Of a DNA stretch of 64,000 bases, positions 40,261-50,405 are shown one piece after another. The notes under the pieces were generated by a model that searched no databases, was not told where the DNA came from, and worked only from the letters and a program-made list of their open reading frames with translations. The first letter of the stretch is position 1. Each line of letters starts with the position of its first letter. Made by a program: the position numbers and the translations under genes. The DNA is from Bretschneidera sinensis (Eukaryota > Streptophyta > Magnoliopsida > Brassicales > Akaniaceae), in the NCBI GenBank assembly GCA_023935145.1, contig CM043698.1:85969001-86033000 (forward strand). Reading direction: 5' to 3'.

Positions 40261-41520
40261 TCTGCTCCCATAAAATAAATCTGGATGAAGGAACTAGTCC
40301 TTGTAGGGACCCTCAACGTAGATTTAACCCCACTATGAAAGAAGTAGTGAAAAATGAAGTGCTGAAACTATTAGATGCGGGTATTATATATCCTATAGCT
40401 GATAGTAAATGGGTAAGCCCTACGCAAGTCGTCCCTAAAAAGTCTGGAGTCACTGTGATAAAGAATGACCTAGGAGAGTTAGTCCCTACCAAGCTTGTGA
40501 CCGGGTGATGTGTGTGCATTGATTACAGAAAATTAAATGTTGCCACCCAGAAAGACCACTTCCCACTCCCTTTTATTGATCAAATTCTTGAGCGTGTAGC
40601 TGGTCATCCCTTTTACTGTTTTCTAGATGGCTATTCTGGTTACTATCAAATAGAAATTGCATTAGAAGACCAAGAAAACACAACATTTACTTGTCCTTTT
40701 GGCACCTATGCTTTTCGTAGAATGCCATTCGGATTATGTAACGCCCCTGCTATTTTTCAATGCTGCATGATGAGTATTTTTAGTGATATGGTTGAAAATT
40801 GCATGGAGGTTTTTATGGATGACCTAACTGTTTTTGGATCTTCATTTGAAATATGCTTAATGAATTTAGAAAAAGTATTAATTCACTATTAGGAAAAAGA
40901 ATTGGTTTTAAATTGGGAAAAATGCCATTTCATGGTACCATCCGGTATTGTCTTAGGGCATATTGTCACTTCTAAAGGAATAGAGGTTGATCAATCTAAG
41001 ATTGAATTAATCTCTAAATTACCTGCCCCTAAGACAATAACGGATGTGAGATCTTTCCTTGGTCATGCTGGTTTTTATAGGAGGTTTATACAAAAATTTT
41101 CAAATATATCTAGGCCACTATGTGCCCTCCTAGTTAAAGATACCCCTTTTGAGTGGACTCAAGCTTGTCAAGAGGCCTTTAAAGTGCTGATTGGCAAGCT
41201 TACTTCTGCACCTATAATGCAGTCGCCGGATTGGACTTTATCTTTTGAAATCATGTGCGATGCTAGTGACTACGCTGTAGGTGCTGTTCTTGGACAGCAA
41301 AGGGAGGGTAAACCTTTTGTCATTTACTATGCTAGTAAGACTTTAAATAGTGCTCAAATGAATTACTCTACAACTGAAAAAGAGTTGCTAGCTATAGTAT
41401 TTGCTTTAGATAAATTTCATGCTCATTTAATTGGTTCTCCTATCCTTATTTTTACAAATCATGCAGCCCTCAAATATCTTCTTACGAAGAAGGATGCTAA
41501 GGCATGACTAATCCGATGGA
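40261..41520 (+). pseudogene. RT-RH: Element D reverse transcriptase and RNase H
   Basis: RT: LLDAGIIYPIADSKWVSPTQ (about 40370), CIDYRKLNVATQKDHFPLPF (40515), CFLDGYSGYYQIEIA, FGLCNAPAIFQ and the catalytic VFMDDLTVFGSSF (about 40809). Stops at 40506 (TGA, likely Trp), 40890 (TAG) and 41505 (TGA, likely Arg). RNase H: MCDASDYAVGAVLGQ (about 41253), YASKTLNSAQMNYSTTEKEL and FTNHAALKYLL, in which Asn stands where the family has a catalytic Asp (GAT to AAT). No frameshift is seen in the whole region. Confidence 0.9.
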
Positions 41521-42973
41521 TCCTTCTCTTGCAAGAATTTGATATCACCATCAAAGATAAAAAAGGAGTGGAGAACGTAGTAGCTGACCATTTATCCAGG
41601 CTCACTTTTACGGACACTTGTGATGACATGCCAATTAAAGATGATTTTCCCGATGAGCAATTACTCTCCATTACTTCTCTACCATGGTTTGCTCACATCG
41701 TAAATTATTTGGCTACAGGTGAGATACCTATGGATTGGAGCGCCCAGGACAAGAGGAAATTCTTATATGAGGTATGTAATTTTTATTGGGATGACCCCTA
41801 TCTTTTCAAGTATTACCCTGACCAAATTCTAAGGCGTTACATCCCTAATGAAGAGATTGTGTGTGTGTTAGAATTTTGTCACTCCCAAGCTTATGGAGGC
41901 CACTTTTCGATGAAAAAAACCACTGCAAAAATTTTTCAGTGTGGATTTTATTGGCCTACCTTGTTTAAAGATACCAACACATATTGTCGCTCTTGTGAAA
42001 GGTGTCAAAAGTTAGGAGCTGTGTCACGCCGAAATATGATGCCCCTGAACCCTATTTTAGTGATTGAAATCTTTGATTGTTGGGGCATCAATTTCATGTG
42101 ACCCTTTCCTCCTTCCTTCGGGTACCAATATATCATTGTAGCAATAGATTATGTATCCAAGTGGGTAGAGGCAGCAGCTTGTCGAAACAGTGATAATGGA
42201 ACGGTGATTAAATTCCTTAAAGAAAACATGTTATCTCGATTTGGTACACCACGTGCTATAATTAGTGATCGAGGTACACATTTTTGCAACCGTTATTTTG
42301 AAGCTTTAATGAAAAAATATGGGGTATTACATAAAATCTCTATTGCCTATCACCCTCAGACTAGTGGACAAGTAGAACTTGCTAATAGGGAGATTAAACA
42401 AATTTTAGAAAAAACGGTTAACCCCGATCGCAAAGATTGGTCTTTGAGACTAATTGTTGCACTTTGGGCTTACTGTACAGTTTTTAAAACTCCCTTAGGT
42501 ATGTCGCCTTATCGGCTTGTTTTTGAAAAGCCTTGCCACTTACCCGTGGAGCTCGAGCATCAAGCTTATTAAGCCATCAAGTCTTTTAATTTTGAGATGG
42601 GCGAAACGGGTAAACTTCGGAAATATCAGCTGACCAAGTTAGAAGAATTAAGAAACGATGCTTATGAAAATTCTAGAATCGATAAGGCTAAGATGAAGGT
42701 ATTCCATGACAAAAACATTTTGAGGAAAATATTTAAACCCAATGATCGTGTGTATATGACTCCAGACTTCATAAGCATCCTGGAAAACTTCGGTCAAGAT
42801 GGACCGGCCCTTTTATAGTAAAAAATGTTTTTGAAAATGGGTCGGTAGAAATTGAGGATACTAGAGATGGCCGGATCTTTAAACTAAACGGTCAACGACT
42901 TAAGATCTTAATCAATAGACATAATCCAAAAATGGAAGACATTCCGCTTATGGATCCGGTCTATTCACCTTGA
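41521..42973 (+). pseudogene. INT: Element D integrase
   Basis: The zinc-binding N-terminus has HSQAYGGHF and CRSCERCQ (about 41880-42010). The catalytic core shows [12 protein letters not shown] (about 42147), [12 protein letters not shown] (about 42258) and [18 protein letters not shown] (about 42345). Stops: TGA at 42099 (in the other copy the codon is GGA) and TAA at 42570 (Trp in the other copy). A frameshift near 42740 separates the last part, which ends DIPLMDPVYSP at 42973. Confidence 0.85.
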
Positions 42974-43263
42974 CCACACAACAAAGGTACGTTTTTCTTT
43001 TTATTTTTTTTTTCTGTTTTTAGTTAGTTTTTATTCAATCTTAATTGTTAGTTTTTAGTTTAATTTAAATTTCTAAAAAAAAAATATGATTCTCAACATT
43101 TTATTTTTAGTATTTTGTTGTTAAGTCTTTATTAAATTAGAATTTTTGTTTTGTTAAGTCTATTTTAATTTTAATTTCTAGTTGATTTAATCTAATTTTA
43201 ATTTTAATTTTTCCTTGTGTTTTGTTTTTGTACAAACAAGGAATTTTCTGTTTTGTTTTAGGA
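42974..43263 (+). other. T-rich spacer after pol with donor-like site
   Basis: AAAGGTACGTTTTTC at about 42984 follows the pol stop; element E has ATGTACGTTTTTA in the same place. TGTTTTAGGACAC near 43253-43265 is acceptor-like. Otherwise T-rich and non-coding. Confidence 0.45.
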
Positions 43264-43484
43264 CACTGGATCAGGCTCACAGCAGGCCCAAGCGCACAGT
43301 AAGCCCAGCCTCACAGCAGGCCCAGGCGCACAACAAGCCCAGCCCCACAGCAGGCCCGGCGCACAGCACCACAACCCACGCCATGCCTTCACCAGCCCAG
43401 CGCCTAGCCTAGCAGATTGCGCACATCAGGCCTAGCTTGAGCACCACACCGCTACCCAGCCAGCACCACGCCTTCCACTCGTGT
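43264..43484 (+). repeat. GC-rich repeat block upstream of element D 3' ORF
   Basis: Repeated CACAGCAGGCCCAGGCGCAC-type phrases and AGCGCCTAGCCTAGC in strong contrast to the AT-rich flanks. Its position equals that of the arrays in elements A and E. Confidence 0.75.
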
Positions 43485-43512
43485 CCAGCAACAATCAAAT
43501 CCCTAAATCTGC

Positions 43513-43521
43513 CTATTTAAA
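43513..43521 (+). promoter_or_regulatory. Candidate internal promoter (TATA) for element D 3' ORF
   Basis: CTATTTAAA lies about 29 bp after the GC block and is followed by a CT-rich leader (43530-43610) like a plant 5' UTR. Function is inferred. Confidence 0.45.
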
Positions 43522-43868
43522 CATTTTTTTCCAGCCTCTTCTTCATTTCTCCTCTCACATGGCTGCACACTAAAAACTCTCTCTCTCTCATTCTCTCTCC
43601 AAATCAACCCTATTTATTTCTTGATCTTAACTCCATTTCTTGAAGAATTGCACACTTATTTTTGCCCATTTTGTAGAAAATTTCTCCAAGAAGTTTAGGT
43701 ATAAGAGGAACTTGGTTTTTTTTTCAAAAGATATCAAATTGGTGGTAATCTTTCTTCTCTCCAAATTGTGGGCATCAAGTAAGACCAATTTCTTCTCTTT
43801 ATTGTTTATTTGTGCTTTTTGGTGGTTAAATTTTGCTTCAAGTTCATTGTTCTATTTATTTGATTTCT

Positions 43869-44867
43869 ATGGCACCAAAGATGAAGAGAGCTAGGGGAAA
43901 ACAACCACAAGAGTTTGATGATACCAAATTTGTTAGTTTTGAAGCGAGTGAGAGATATGTTAAAATGATGCAAAGTAGAAAATCAATTCCCGAGAGAGGA
44001 TTTAACATCACCGAGAGGGTAAACCCGACTCTATTTAGAATGATTCTCAATAAGAATTGGGGCATATTTATAAAATCACCCTCTCATTCCCTCACAAATT
44101 TGGTTAGAGAATTTTACGCTAATGCCAATGAGCATAGCAATGGTAAAGTGAGGGTGAGAGGCTAAACAGTATCTTTTAGCAGCTCATCCATAAATAGCTT
44201 TTATGGGTTACCTGATATCCCACACAATAAGTATAGAGCATATGTGTCTACAGTTAATTATGAGGAGATTTGCCACACTCTTTGTGTTCCGGGCACTACA
44301 TGGAAAATGTCGGGTGATACCAATCATCTTTCAATCTATCCTACACACTGTTAGACTAAAGCTCGGATTATACTTTCCTTCTTTAATTACCCAATTGTGC
44401 ATCCAAGATGGAGTCCCAATCAGTACTGATGAGGAAGCCCAGCCACCAAAGAAACCCATCGATGATGGCCTGCTCACTCAGATTAGAGCCTCCAGGCTGC
44501 CAACTCCGGGTGAGGGAACCATGGTTGTTGCCACCCCTCCCACCTCTAGGCATTTCATGGTTGCCGAGCACCTTAGGCGCTTAGAGAGTCATTTAACGAG
44601 CATCATAAACTGTTATTTGATAGGCTAGATCATCAAGACCAAATGTTAGCTAAGCAAGACCGATTCTTGGCTCGGCAAGCCGATTACCAAGCAAAGGTCA
44701 ACTCTGCTTTTGGTCAGATGTACCAACACCTTGCCTCCGCTACTGGTTGTAATATGGGTCTCTTTCCTACTATGCCACCCTATCTGGGTTCATCTTTTAA
44801 CCCACCTCCCGAGGAAGGTGAAGGGACTGAAGAGATTGAAGAAGATGATGATGATTTCGAGGATTAG
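43869..44867 (+). pseudogene. Element D 3' ORF, broken
   Basis: The ATG at 43869 opens MAPKMKRARGKQPQEFDDTK, FVSFEASERYVKMM and NWGIFIKSPSHSLTNLVREF. TAA at 44163 interrupts it. Compared with element E, about 170-190 bp are missing near 44310-44330. The C-terminal part (44643-44867) has KQDRFLARQADYQAKVNS, likely coiled-coil, and an acidic tail EEIEEDDDDFED. The family is common in plants as putative plant transposon proteins of unknown role; a link to env-like genes of Athila elements is only positional. Confidence 0.8.
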
Positions 44868-45000
44868 TTTAAGGTTCTCTTTTGTTTGTCCACTTTTATT
44901 TTATTTTATTTTATTTACGGCATGCAGTTCAAATGGTGGTGCGCAATTTTCAGCTTCTGTGCACTTTTGGCTACAAAGTGAGTTTCCTTTCCTTTTTCTT
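44868..45000 (+). other. Spacer after 3' ORF
   Basis: Non-coding, T-rich; leads into the hairpin and purine tract. Confidence 0.5.
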
Positions 45001-45045
45001 TTACATTGAGGTCAATGTAATGTTTAGGTTGGGGGTGGAGGAAAC
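45001..45045 (+). promoter_or_regulatory. Hairpin plus internal polypurine-like tract, element D
   Basis: TTACATTGA-GG-TCAATGTAA (45001-45020) has a 9-bp perfect stem. AGGTTGGGGGTGGAGGAAAC follows at 45026-45045. Confidence 0.75.
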
Positions 45046-46381
45046 ACATTTCTTTTCTTTTTCCATTGAACTGCTTGGTGTCACTTTCCTTCTTTTCGTT
45101 TGTTAGGATAACTAAAAAAAAAAATGTGTTTGTTTTTAGCATGCTTTGTGTTAACCTTGGAGTTAATTCACATGTCAATGATATGAGCTTAATCGAGATA
45201 GCATATAGCATTTAGAAGAAGTTAAATCTTCGCTTTGAGAATAAATTAAGTGTCAATCTTTCTTTGGTTTGAGACTCTAGTTTGTGGTAAGATTGTATGA
45301 TTAGTCTAAAGCATTTGGAGAAGTTTTATGTGCGATTGTTTTGTGAATACTTTTGCGGTCTTTACAAGCTCTAGAACTTATTTGATAATCACTCGAGGCG
45401 AAAATCATAGAATGCACATTACTTAGGATATGATGTAAGCCATTTTTGGACCGTTTGAGCCTTTTTAAACTTACTCTTGTTATATTTATCCCTAGTCACC
45501 TGTTTGAGCCTTTTTCTTGAAAAAGAATTTGAGTCTTGTTTCTTTTGATAGCCCATTTACTCATCTTTATGAGCTTAAAAATATTTTATCCTTACCTTTC
45601 TTTTAAAAGAACTTAGTTATACACATCTGTTGAGAAGCACTTAAGAAGAGTAAGGGTGGAAATATGAGAAAATGTTACTACCATAACCCAAGTACATTAA
45701 AAGAGATAAGTTAGGGGTTGTGGAAAAGAAAAGAAAAGAATAAAAGAGGAGATGAATGGTCTTATGCCAATATAAAAACAAAAAAAATGAATTATGGCAA
45801 AGAAAGAAGAAAAAAAATGGTGATTTATTGCGAGAAATGCTCGAAAAATGGTTGAAAGAGTTGGGTGTTGAAGTAAGGTTATCTTGTGCTTAAAATGGTT
45901 TAGTTTAAATTAAGAGACTTAGTTCTTTTATTTGTTTAAACTTTCCCATTCTTTCTTGCTCTTTACCCTAGCCTAATGTTACAAGCTTATTAAAGACCTA
46001 TTGATCCGATTTATTGTGATTTTTCTACATAGTGGAGAGTGATTTGATAAGTGAGCTTATGGAGCTTGATTTGTGATTGATGTCAAACAATTTAATATGT
46101 TTTTAGAGGCCAAGATTTGTATTCATGCTATGTTGTGCATAAAATCATCCGGGTGTTCGGACTAATGTATTGTGGTAAGATGGATGTTAAGAGTCGATAA
46201 TGATTCTAAGGTTGACATTTGGATTATTCTTGGACTTGAGTGATATTTAATGGTTCTATTTGTTGTATACTATGTATGATTTTTTAGACAAAGCTTTTTG
46301 AATCACTCTTGGTTAACACCAGCATTGCTGTACTTTGCTTTGATTTCTAAATAAAGAGTTCATTTCTTGTCTTTCGCTTGA
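45046..46381 (+). other. Element D 3' non-coding region
   Basis: About 1.3 kb without genes but closely conserved with element E (50405-51714), for example ACTTTTGCGGTCT, GCCATTTTTGGACCGTTTGA and CCTAGTCACCTGTTTGA-type phrases. A further G-rich tract, AAGTTAGGGGTTGTGG, lies at about 45709-45724. Confidence 0.65.
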
Positions 46382-46417
46382 ATTGCTAGGGACTAGCAAT
46401 AAGCTAGTTGGGGGTTG
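46382..46417 (+). promoter_or_regulatory. Terminal hairpin and polypurine tract of element D
   Basis: ATTGCTAG-GGA-CTAGCAAT (46382-46400, 8-bp stem) then TAGTTGGGGGTTG directly before the LTR start TGATGAGAG at 46418. Confidence 0.85.
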
Positions 46418-46667
46418 TGATGAGAGTCATATAATGCATCTAAACAATACTTATTTGTTAGCATTTTAGGGTTGATCTCGGTCGTAATCGCACTTTTACA
46501 TGCTAATAACTCTAAAGTGATATTTATAAATCATTGACTTAATTCGATGCATTTTCAGGTGCTTTGAGTCCAAAAGAGATGATAAAGCGATCTATGTTTA
46601 AAGCGCCAAAAGTTCTTGCATGCTGGTATTGGTATTTATCCAAGGTTTAGACATGTCTAAACATGAT
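46418..46667 (+). repeat. Truncated 3' LTR of element D (250 bp)
   Basis: Matches 35815-36063 with about ten substitutions and then stops at ACATGAT, where sequence jumps into the RNase H/integrase boundary of element E. Confidence 0.9.
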
Positions 46668-46679
46668 CTTACTCCTATA

Positions 46680-48119
46680 AGGATTTGACATCACCATCAA
46701 AGACAAGAAAGGAGTAGAGAATGTAGTAGCTAACCATCTATCAAGGCTCACTTTTGAGGACACTTGCGATGACATACCAATCAAGGATGACTTTCCCGAT
46801 AAGCATTTACTCTCAATTACTTCTTTACCATGGTTTGCTCACATCGTAAATTATTTGGCTACAGGTGAGATACCAATGGATTGGAGTGCTCAAGTCAAGA
46901 GAAAATTCTTATATGAGGTACGTAATTTCTTTTGGGATGACCCCTATATTTTTAAGTACTGCCCTGACCAAATTTTAAGGCGTTGCATCCCTAATGAAGA
47001 GATTGCTAACGTCTTGGAATTTTGTCATTCCCAAGCTTGTGGAGGCCACTTTTCAATGAAAAAAATCATTGCAAAAATTTTGCAATGTGGATTTTATTGG
47101 CTTACGTTGTTTAAAGATACAAACATCTATTGTCACTCATGTGAAAAGCGTCAAAAGTTAGGAGCTGTCTCGCCGAAATATGATGCCCTTAAACCCTATT
47201 TTAGTAATTGAGATCTTTGATTGTTGGGGCATCAATTTTATGGGACCCTTTCCTTCTTTCTTTGGATACCAGTATATAATCGTGGAAATAGATTATATAT
47301 CTAAGTGGGTAGAGGCAGCAGCTTACCGAAGCAATGACAATAGGATGATAATTAAATTTCTTAAAGAAAATGTGTTATCTCGATTTGGTATACCACGTGC
47401 TATAATTAGTGATCGAGATACACATTTTTGCAACCGTTCTTTTGAAGCTTTGATAAAAAAATAGGGGGTGTTACATAAAATTTCTACTGCCTACCATCCT
47501 CAGACTAGTGGACAAGTAGAGCTTGCTAATAGGGAAATAAAACAAATTTTAGAAAAAACGATTAACCTGAATCGCAAGGATTGGTCTTTGAGACTAGTTG
47601 ATGCGCTTTGGGCTTACCGTACAGCCTTTAAAACTCCCTTAGGTATGTCACCTTATCGGCTTGTTTTTGGAAAGCCTTGTCACTTACTTGTCGAGCTCGA
47701 GCATCGAGCTTATTGGGCCATCAAGTCTTTTAATTTTGACATAGGTGAAGCGGGTAAGCTTAGGAAATATTAGTTGAACGAGTTAGAGACATTAAGAAAT
47801 GATGCTTATAAAATTCTAGAATCTATAAGGCTAAGATGAAAGTATTCCATGACAAAAACATTTTGAGGAAAACATTTAAACCCAAGATCGAGTGTTCTTA
47901 TACGACTCTAAACTCAATAAGCATCCTGGGAAACTTCAGTCAAGGTGGACCGGTCCTTTCATAGTGAAAAATGTTTTTGAAAATGGAGTGGTGGAAATAG
48001 AGGACACTAGGGACGGTCGGACTTTTAAACTGAATGGTCAGTGCCTTAAGATCATGATCGATAGGCAAGATCCGGAGGTGGAAGACATTCCACTTATGGA
48101 TCCGGTCTATTCACCTTAA
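46680..48119 (+). pseudogene. INT: Element E integrase
   Basis: GFDITIKDKKGVENVVANHL opens the fragment. The zinc-binding part has HSQACGGHF and CHSCEKRQ, in which the last Cys of the usual CxxC is Arg. A one-base frameshift at about 47170 joins to [40 protein letters not shown] and a TAG at 47463. The part 47468-47773 has [18 protein letters not shown]. The end (47892-48119) carries LNKHPGKLQSRWTGPF and DIPLMDPVYSP. Confidence 0.85.
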
Positions 48120-48319
48120 CTATACCACACATGTACGTTTTTATTTATTTTTCCTTTTGATTTGCTTGTTTTGTTTTTAATTAAATTTTTATTCAATCTT
48201 AATTGCTAGTTTTTCTTTTAATTTCATCTATTTTTTAAGGATTCCTTTTTATATCATTTGGCTGATTTTATTTTATTTTTCTCTTTCTTTTTGCAAACCA
48301 ACAAACTTTTCTAATAGAA
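48120..48319 (+). other. T-rich spacer after element E pol
   Basis: Non-coding; ATGTACGTTTTTA at about 48129 is the donor-like site equivalent to that in D. Confidence 0.45.
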
Positions 48320-48483
48320 ACCAGGCCCAGTGTGCCAGGCCCAGCGCCACGCCCTAGCATTTGGTGCACTGCAGCGCCCAGAATGCGCACAAAACAGGCC
48401 CAGCCCAGCGCCGCACCCCTGCATCTGACACGTTGCAGCGCCCAGATTGCACGCCTCCAAGCCCATCAGCCCACGCTGCAGCG
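48320..48483 (+). repeat. GC-rich repeat block upstream of element E 3' ORF
   Basis: CAGGCCCAGCGCCACGCCC, CACTGCAGCGCCCAGAATGC, CGTTGCAGCGCCCAGATTGC and CACGCTGCAGCGCCC share a TGCAGCGCCCA core repeated three times. Confidence 0.8.
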
Positions 48484-48497
48484 CCCACCCGAACTTT

Positions 48498-48507
48498 GGC
48501 ATTTTAA
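48498..48507 (+). promoter_or_regulatory. Candidate internal promoter (TATA-like) for element E 3' ORF
   Basis: CATTTTAAAA lies 15 bp after the GC block and is followed by a CT-rich leader (48523-48600). It is weaker than the site in element A. Confidence 0.4.
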
Positions 48508-48874
48508 AACCCCAAAACCTGCCTTCTTCTTCATTTCAACTTGACACAAAACACAGCAGCCCCATTTTACTCTCTCTCTTCCTCTCTCACAAACTTCACA
48601 TACCTACTTCCTTTTTCTTTAAAATTTCTTATTTCTCCCATCATCTATTGCTAAATTGCTCACTACTTTTACAGATTTTGCTAGAAATCCATCTCACAAG
48701 TTTGGCTCTAAGAAGATTTTGGATTCATCAAGAACACTTCAAGTTGGTGGTTAGTCTTCTTTCTCTCCAACTTTGGACATCAAGTAAGCCTAATTTCTTC
48801 CATTTTATTGTTCACTTGTGCTATTTGGTGGTTAAATTTTACTTTAAATCTATTGTTCTATATATTTGATTTCC

Positions 48875-50035
48875 ATGGCACCTAAGACCAATAGACCTAG
48901 GGAAAAACAACAACAAGAGTATGATGAGACCAAATTTGTTAGTTTTGAGGCAAGTGAGAGATATATTCGGATGATGTAAACTAGAAAACTCATTCCAGAG
49001 AAAGGATTCAACATCACAGAGAGGGGAAACCCATCTCTGTTTAAAATGATTACTGATAGGAATTGGGGTACATTTACAAGACCCCCATCTCATTCCCTTC
49101 CAAATTTGGTTAGAGAATTTTACGCTAATGCAGATGAGTATAGGAATAATAAAGTGAGGGTGAGAGGCAAAACAATATCTTTTAGTAGCACATCCATAAA
49201 TAGAGTCTATGGGTTACCTGACATAGAAAACAGTGAGTATAGTGCATAGGCATCTAATACTAATTATGAAGAGATTTGCAATACTCTCTGTATTCCGAGC
49301 ACTACATGGAAAATAATGTGGGATACCTCTGTAACCTTGCCCGGTCCTTCTCTGAATGTAACTGCTAGGGCTTGGCAATATTTTGTATGTTAGTGGATGA
49401 TGCCTGCTCTGCACTCCAGTGACCTAACTGTCGAAAAAACTATTTTAATTTATGCAATTTTGATGGGAATGAATATCGATGTGGGCTAAGTCATTTTCAC
49501 TTCTATTATGCACACTGTGCGACAAAGGCTCAGATTATACTTTCCTTCATTAATCACTCAATTGTGCGTCCGAGCTGGAGTCCCTTACAGTCCTGATGAG
49601 GAGGCCCAACAACCCAAGAAACCCATTGATGATGCCATGCTAACTCATATTAGAGCATCCAGGCCGCCAAGTCCGGGAGAGGGAGCAGTAATTGCTGCCC
49701 CCCCTCCCCCTTCTAGGCATTTCACGGTTACCGAGCGCCTTGAGTGTTTAAAGAGTTGTTTTAACGAGCATCAGAAACTGTTGCTTGATAGGATAGATCT
49801 TCAAGACCAAATCTTGGTTAGGCAAGACCGATTCTTAGCTCGGCAAGCCGATTATCAAGCGGGGGTCTACTCTTCTTTTGGTCAGATGTACCAACACATT
49901 GCGGCCACTACTAGTTGTAATATGGATCACTTTCCTACTATGCCACCCTATCCTGATTCATCTTTTGATCCATCTCCCGAGGAAGGTGAAGAGAATGAAG
50001 GGAATGAAGAAGAAGATGAGGACTTAGAAGATTAG
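48875..50035 (+). pseudogene. Element E 3' ORF, one frame with four stops
   Basis: A single 387-codon frame from ATG 48875 to TAG 50033 is broken only by TAA (48977), TAG (49247), TAG (49391) and a TAA near 49487. Conserved parts: FVSFEASERYI, NWGTFTRPPSHSLPNLVREF, VYGLPDIENSEY, NYEEICNTLC, LTVEKTILIYAILMGMNIDV and LRLYFPSLITQLCVRAGVPY. The C-terminus is coiled-coil-like (RIDLQDQILVRQDRFLARQA) with an acidic tail EEDEDLED. It lacks the internal deletion seen in D, so it best shows the full-length product. Function is unknown. Confidence 0.85.
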
Positions 50036-50365
50036 TTTTGGGTTCTATCTTTTGTTCGCCTATTTTTGTCTTGTTTTATTATCACCTCACTATCCCACCA
50101 TATATTGTGTTTTCTCTTTTCCTTATTTTCTTTTTCATCTTTTATTTTTCCATTTATAGTTATTTTTCTCCATTTGATGTGCTAACCTAACATATGGTGG
50201 GAATCTTAAGGGTACACCGTAGTTGATTTCTTTTTGTTGTCTTGTTTTATGTTGTAGATCGGAATTTTAGCAAGAGGAATGACATGCAATTCACCTAGTG
50301 GTGCACAATCTTCAGCACATGTGCACTCGTGCTTACAAAGGATGCTTCCTTTACTTTCTCTTTAA

Positions 50366-50405
50366 CATTGAGGACAATGCTATTTTTAAGTTGGGGGTGG
50401 AGGAA
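50366..50405 (+). promoter_or_regulatory. Hairpin plus internal polypurine-like tract, element E
   Basis: CATTG-AGGA-CAATG (50366-50379) followed by AAGTTGGGGGTGGAGGAAAC (from about 50389). Confidence 0.75.

Larger units (their letters stand above)
35815..46667 (+). mobile_element. Element D: Athila-like Ty3 retrotransposon with full gag-pol and 3' ORF
   Basis: The 5' LTR (35815-37351) and tRNA-Asp-type primer-binding site lead into gag-PR-RT-RH-INT, almost entirely in one frame, then a GC-rich block, a 3' ORF, the hairpin/purine module, the terminal polypurine tract and the first 250 bp of a 3' LTR (46418-46667). That LTR piece is about 96% identical to the 5' LTR by eye. The element ends where it is fused to element E. 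The left flank GGTGT does not match the sequence after E (GATGC). Confidence 0.9.

Noticed and set aside
43869..44867. 3' ORF of D as a retroviral envelope gene
   Set aside because: No signal peptide, membrane segment or cleavage site is visible; only the position matches env-like ORFs.
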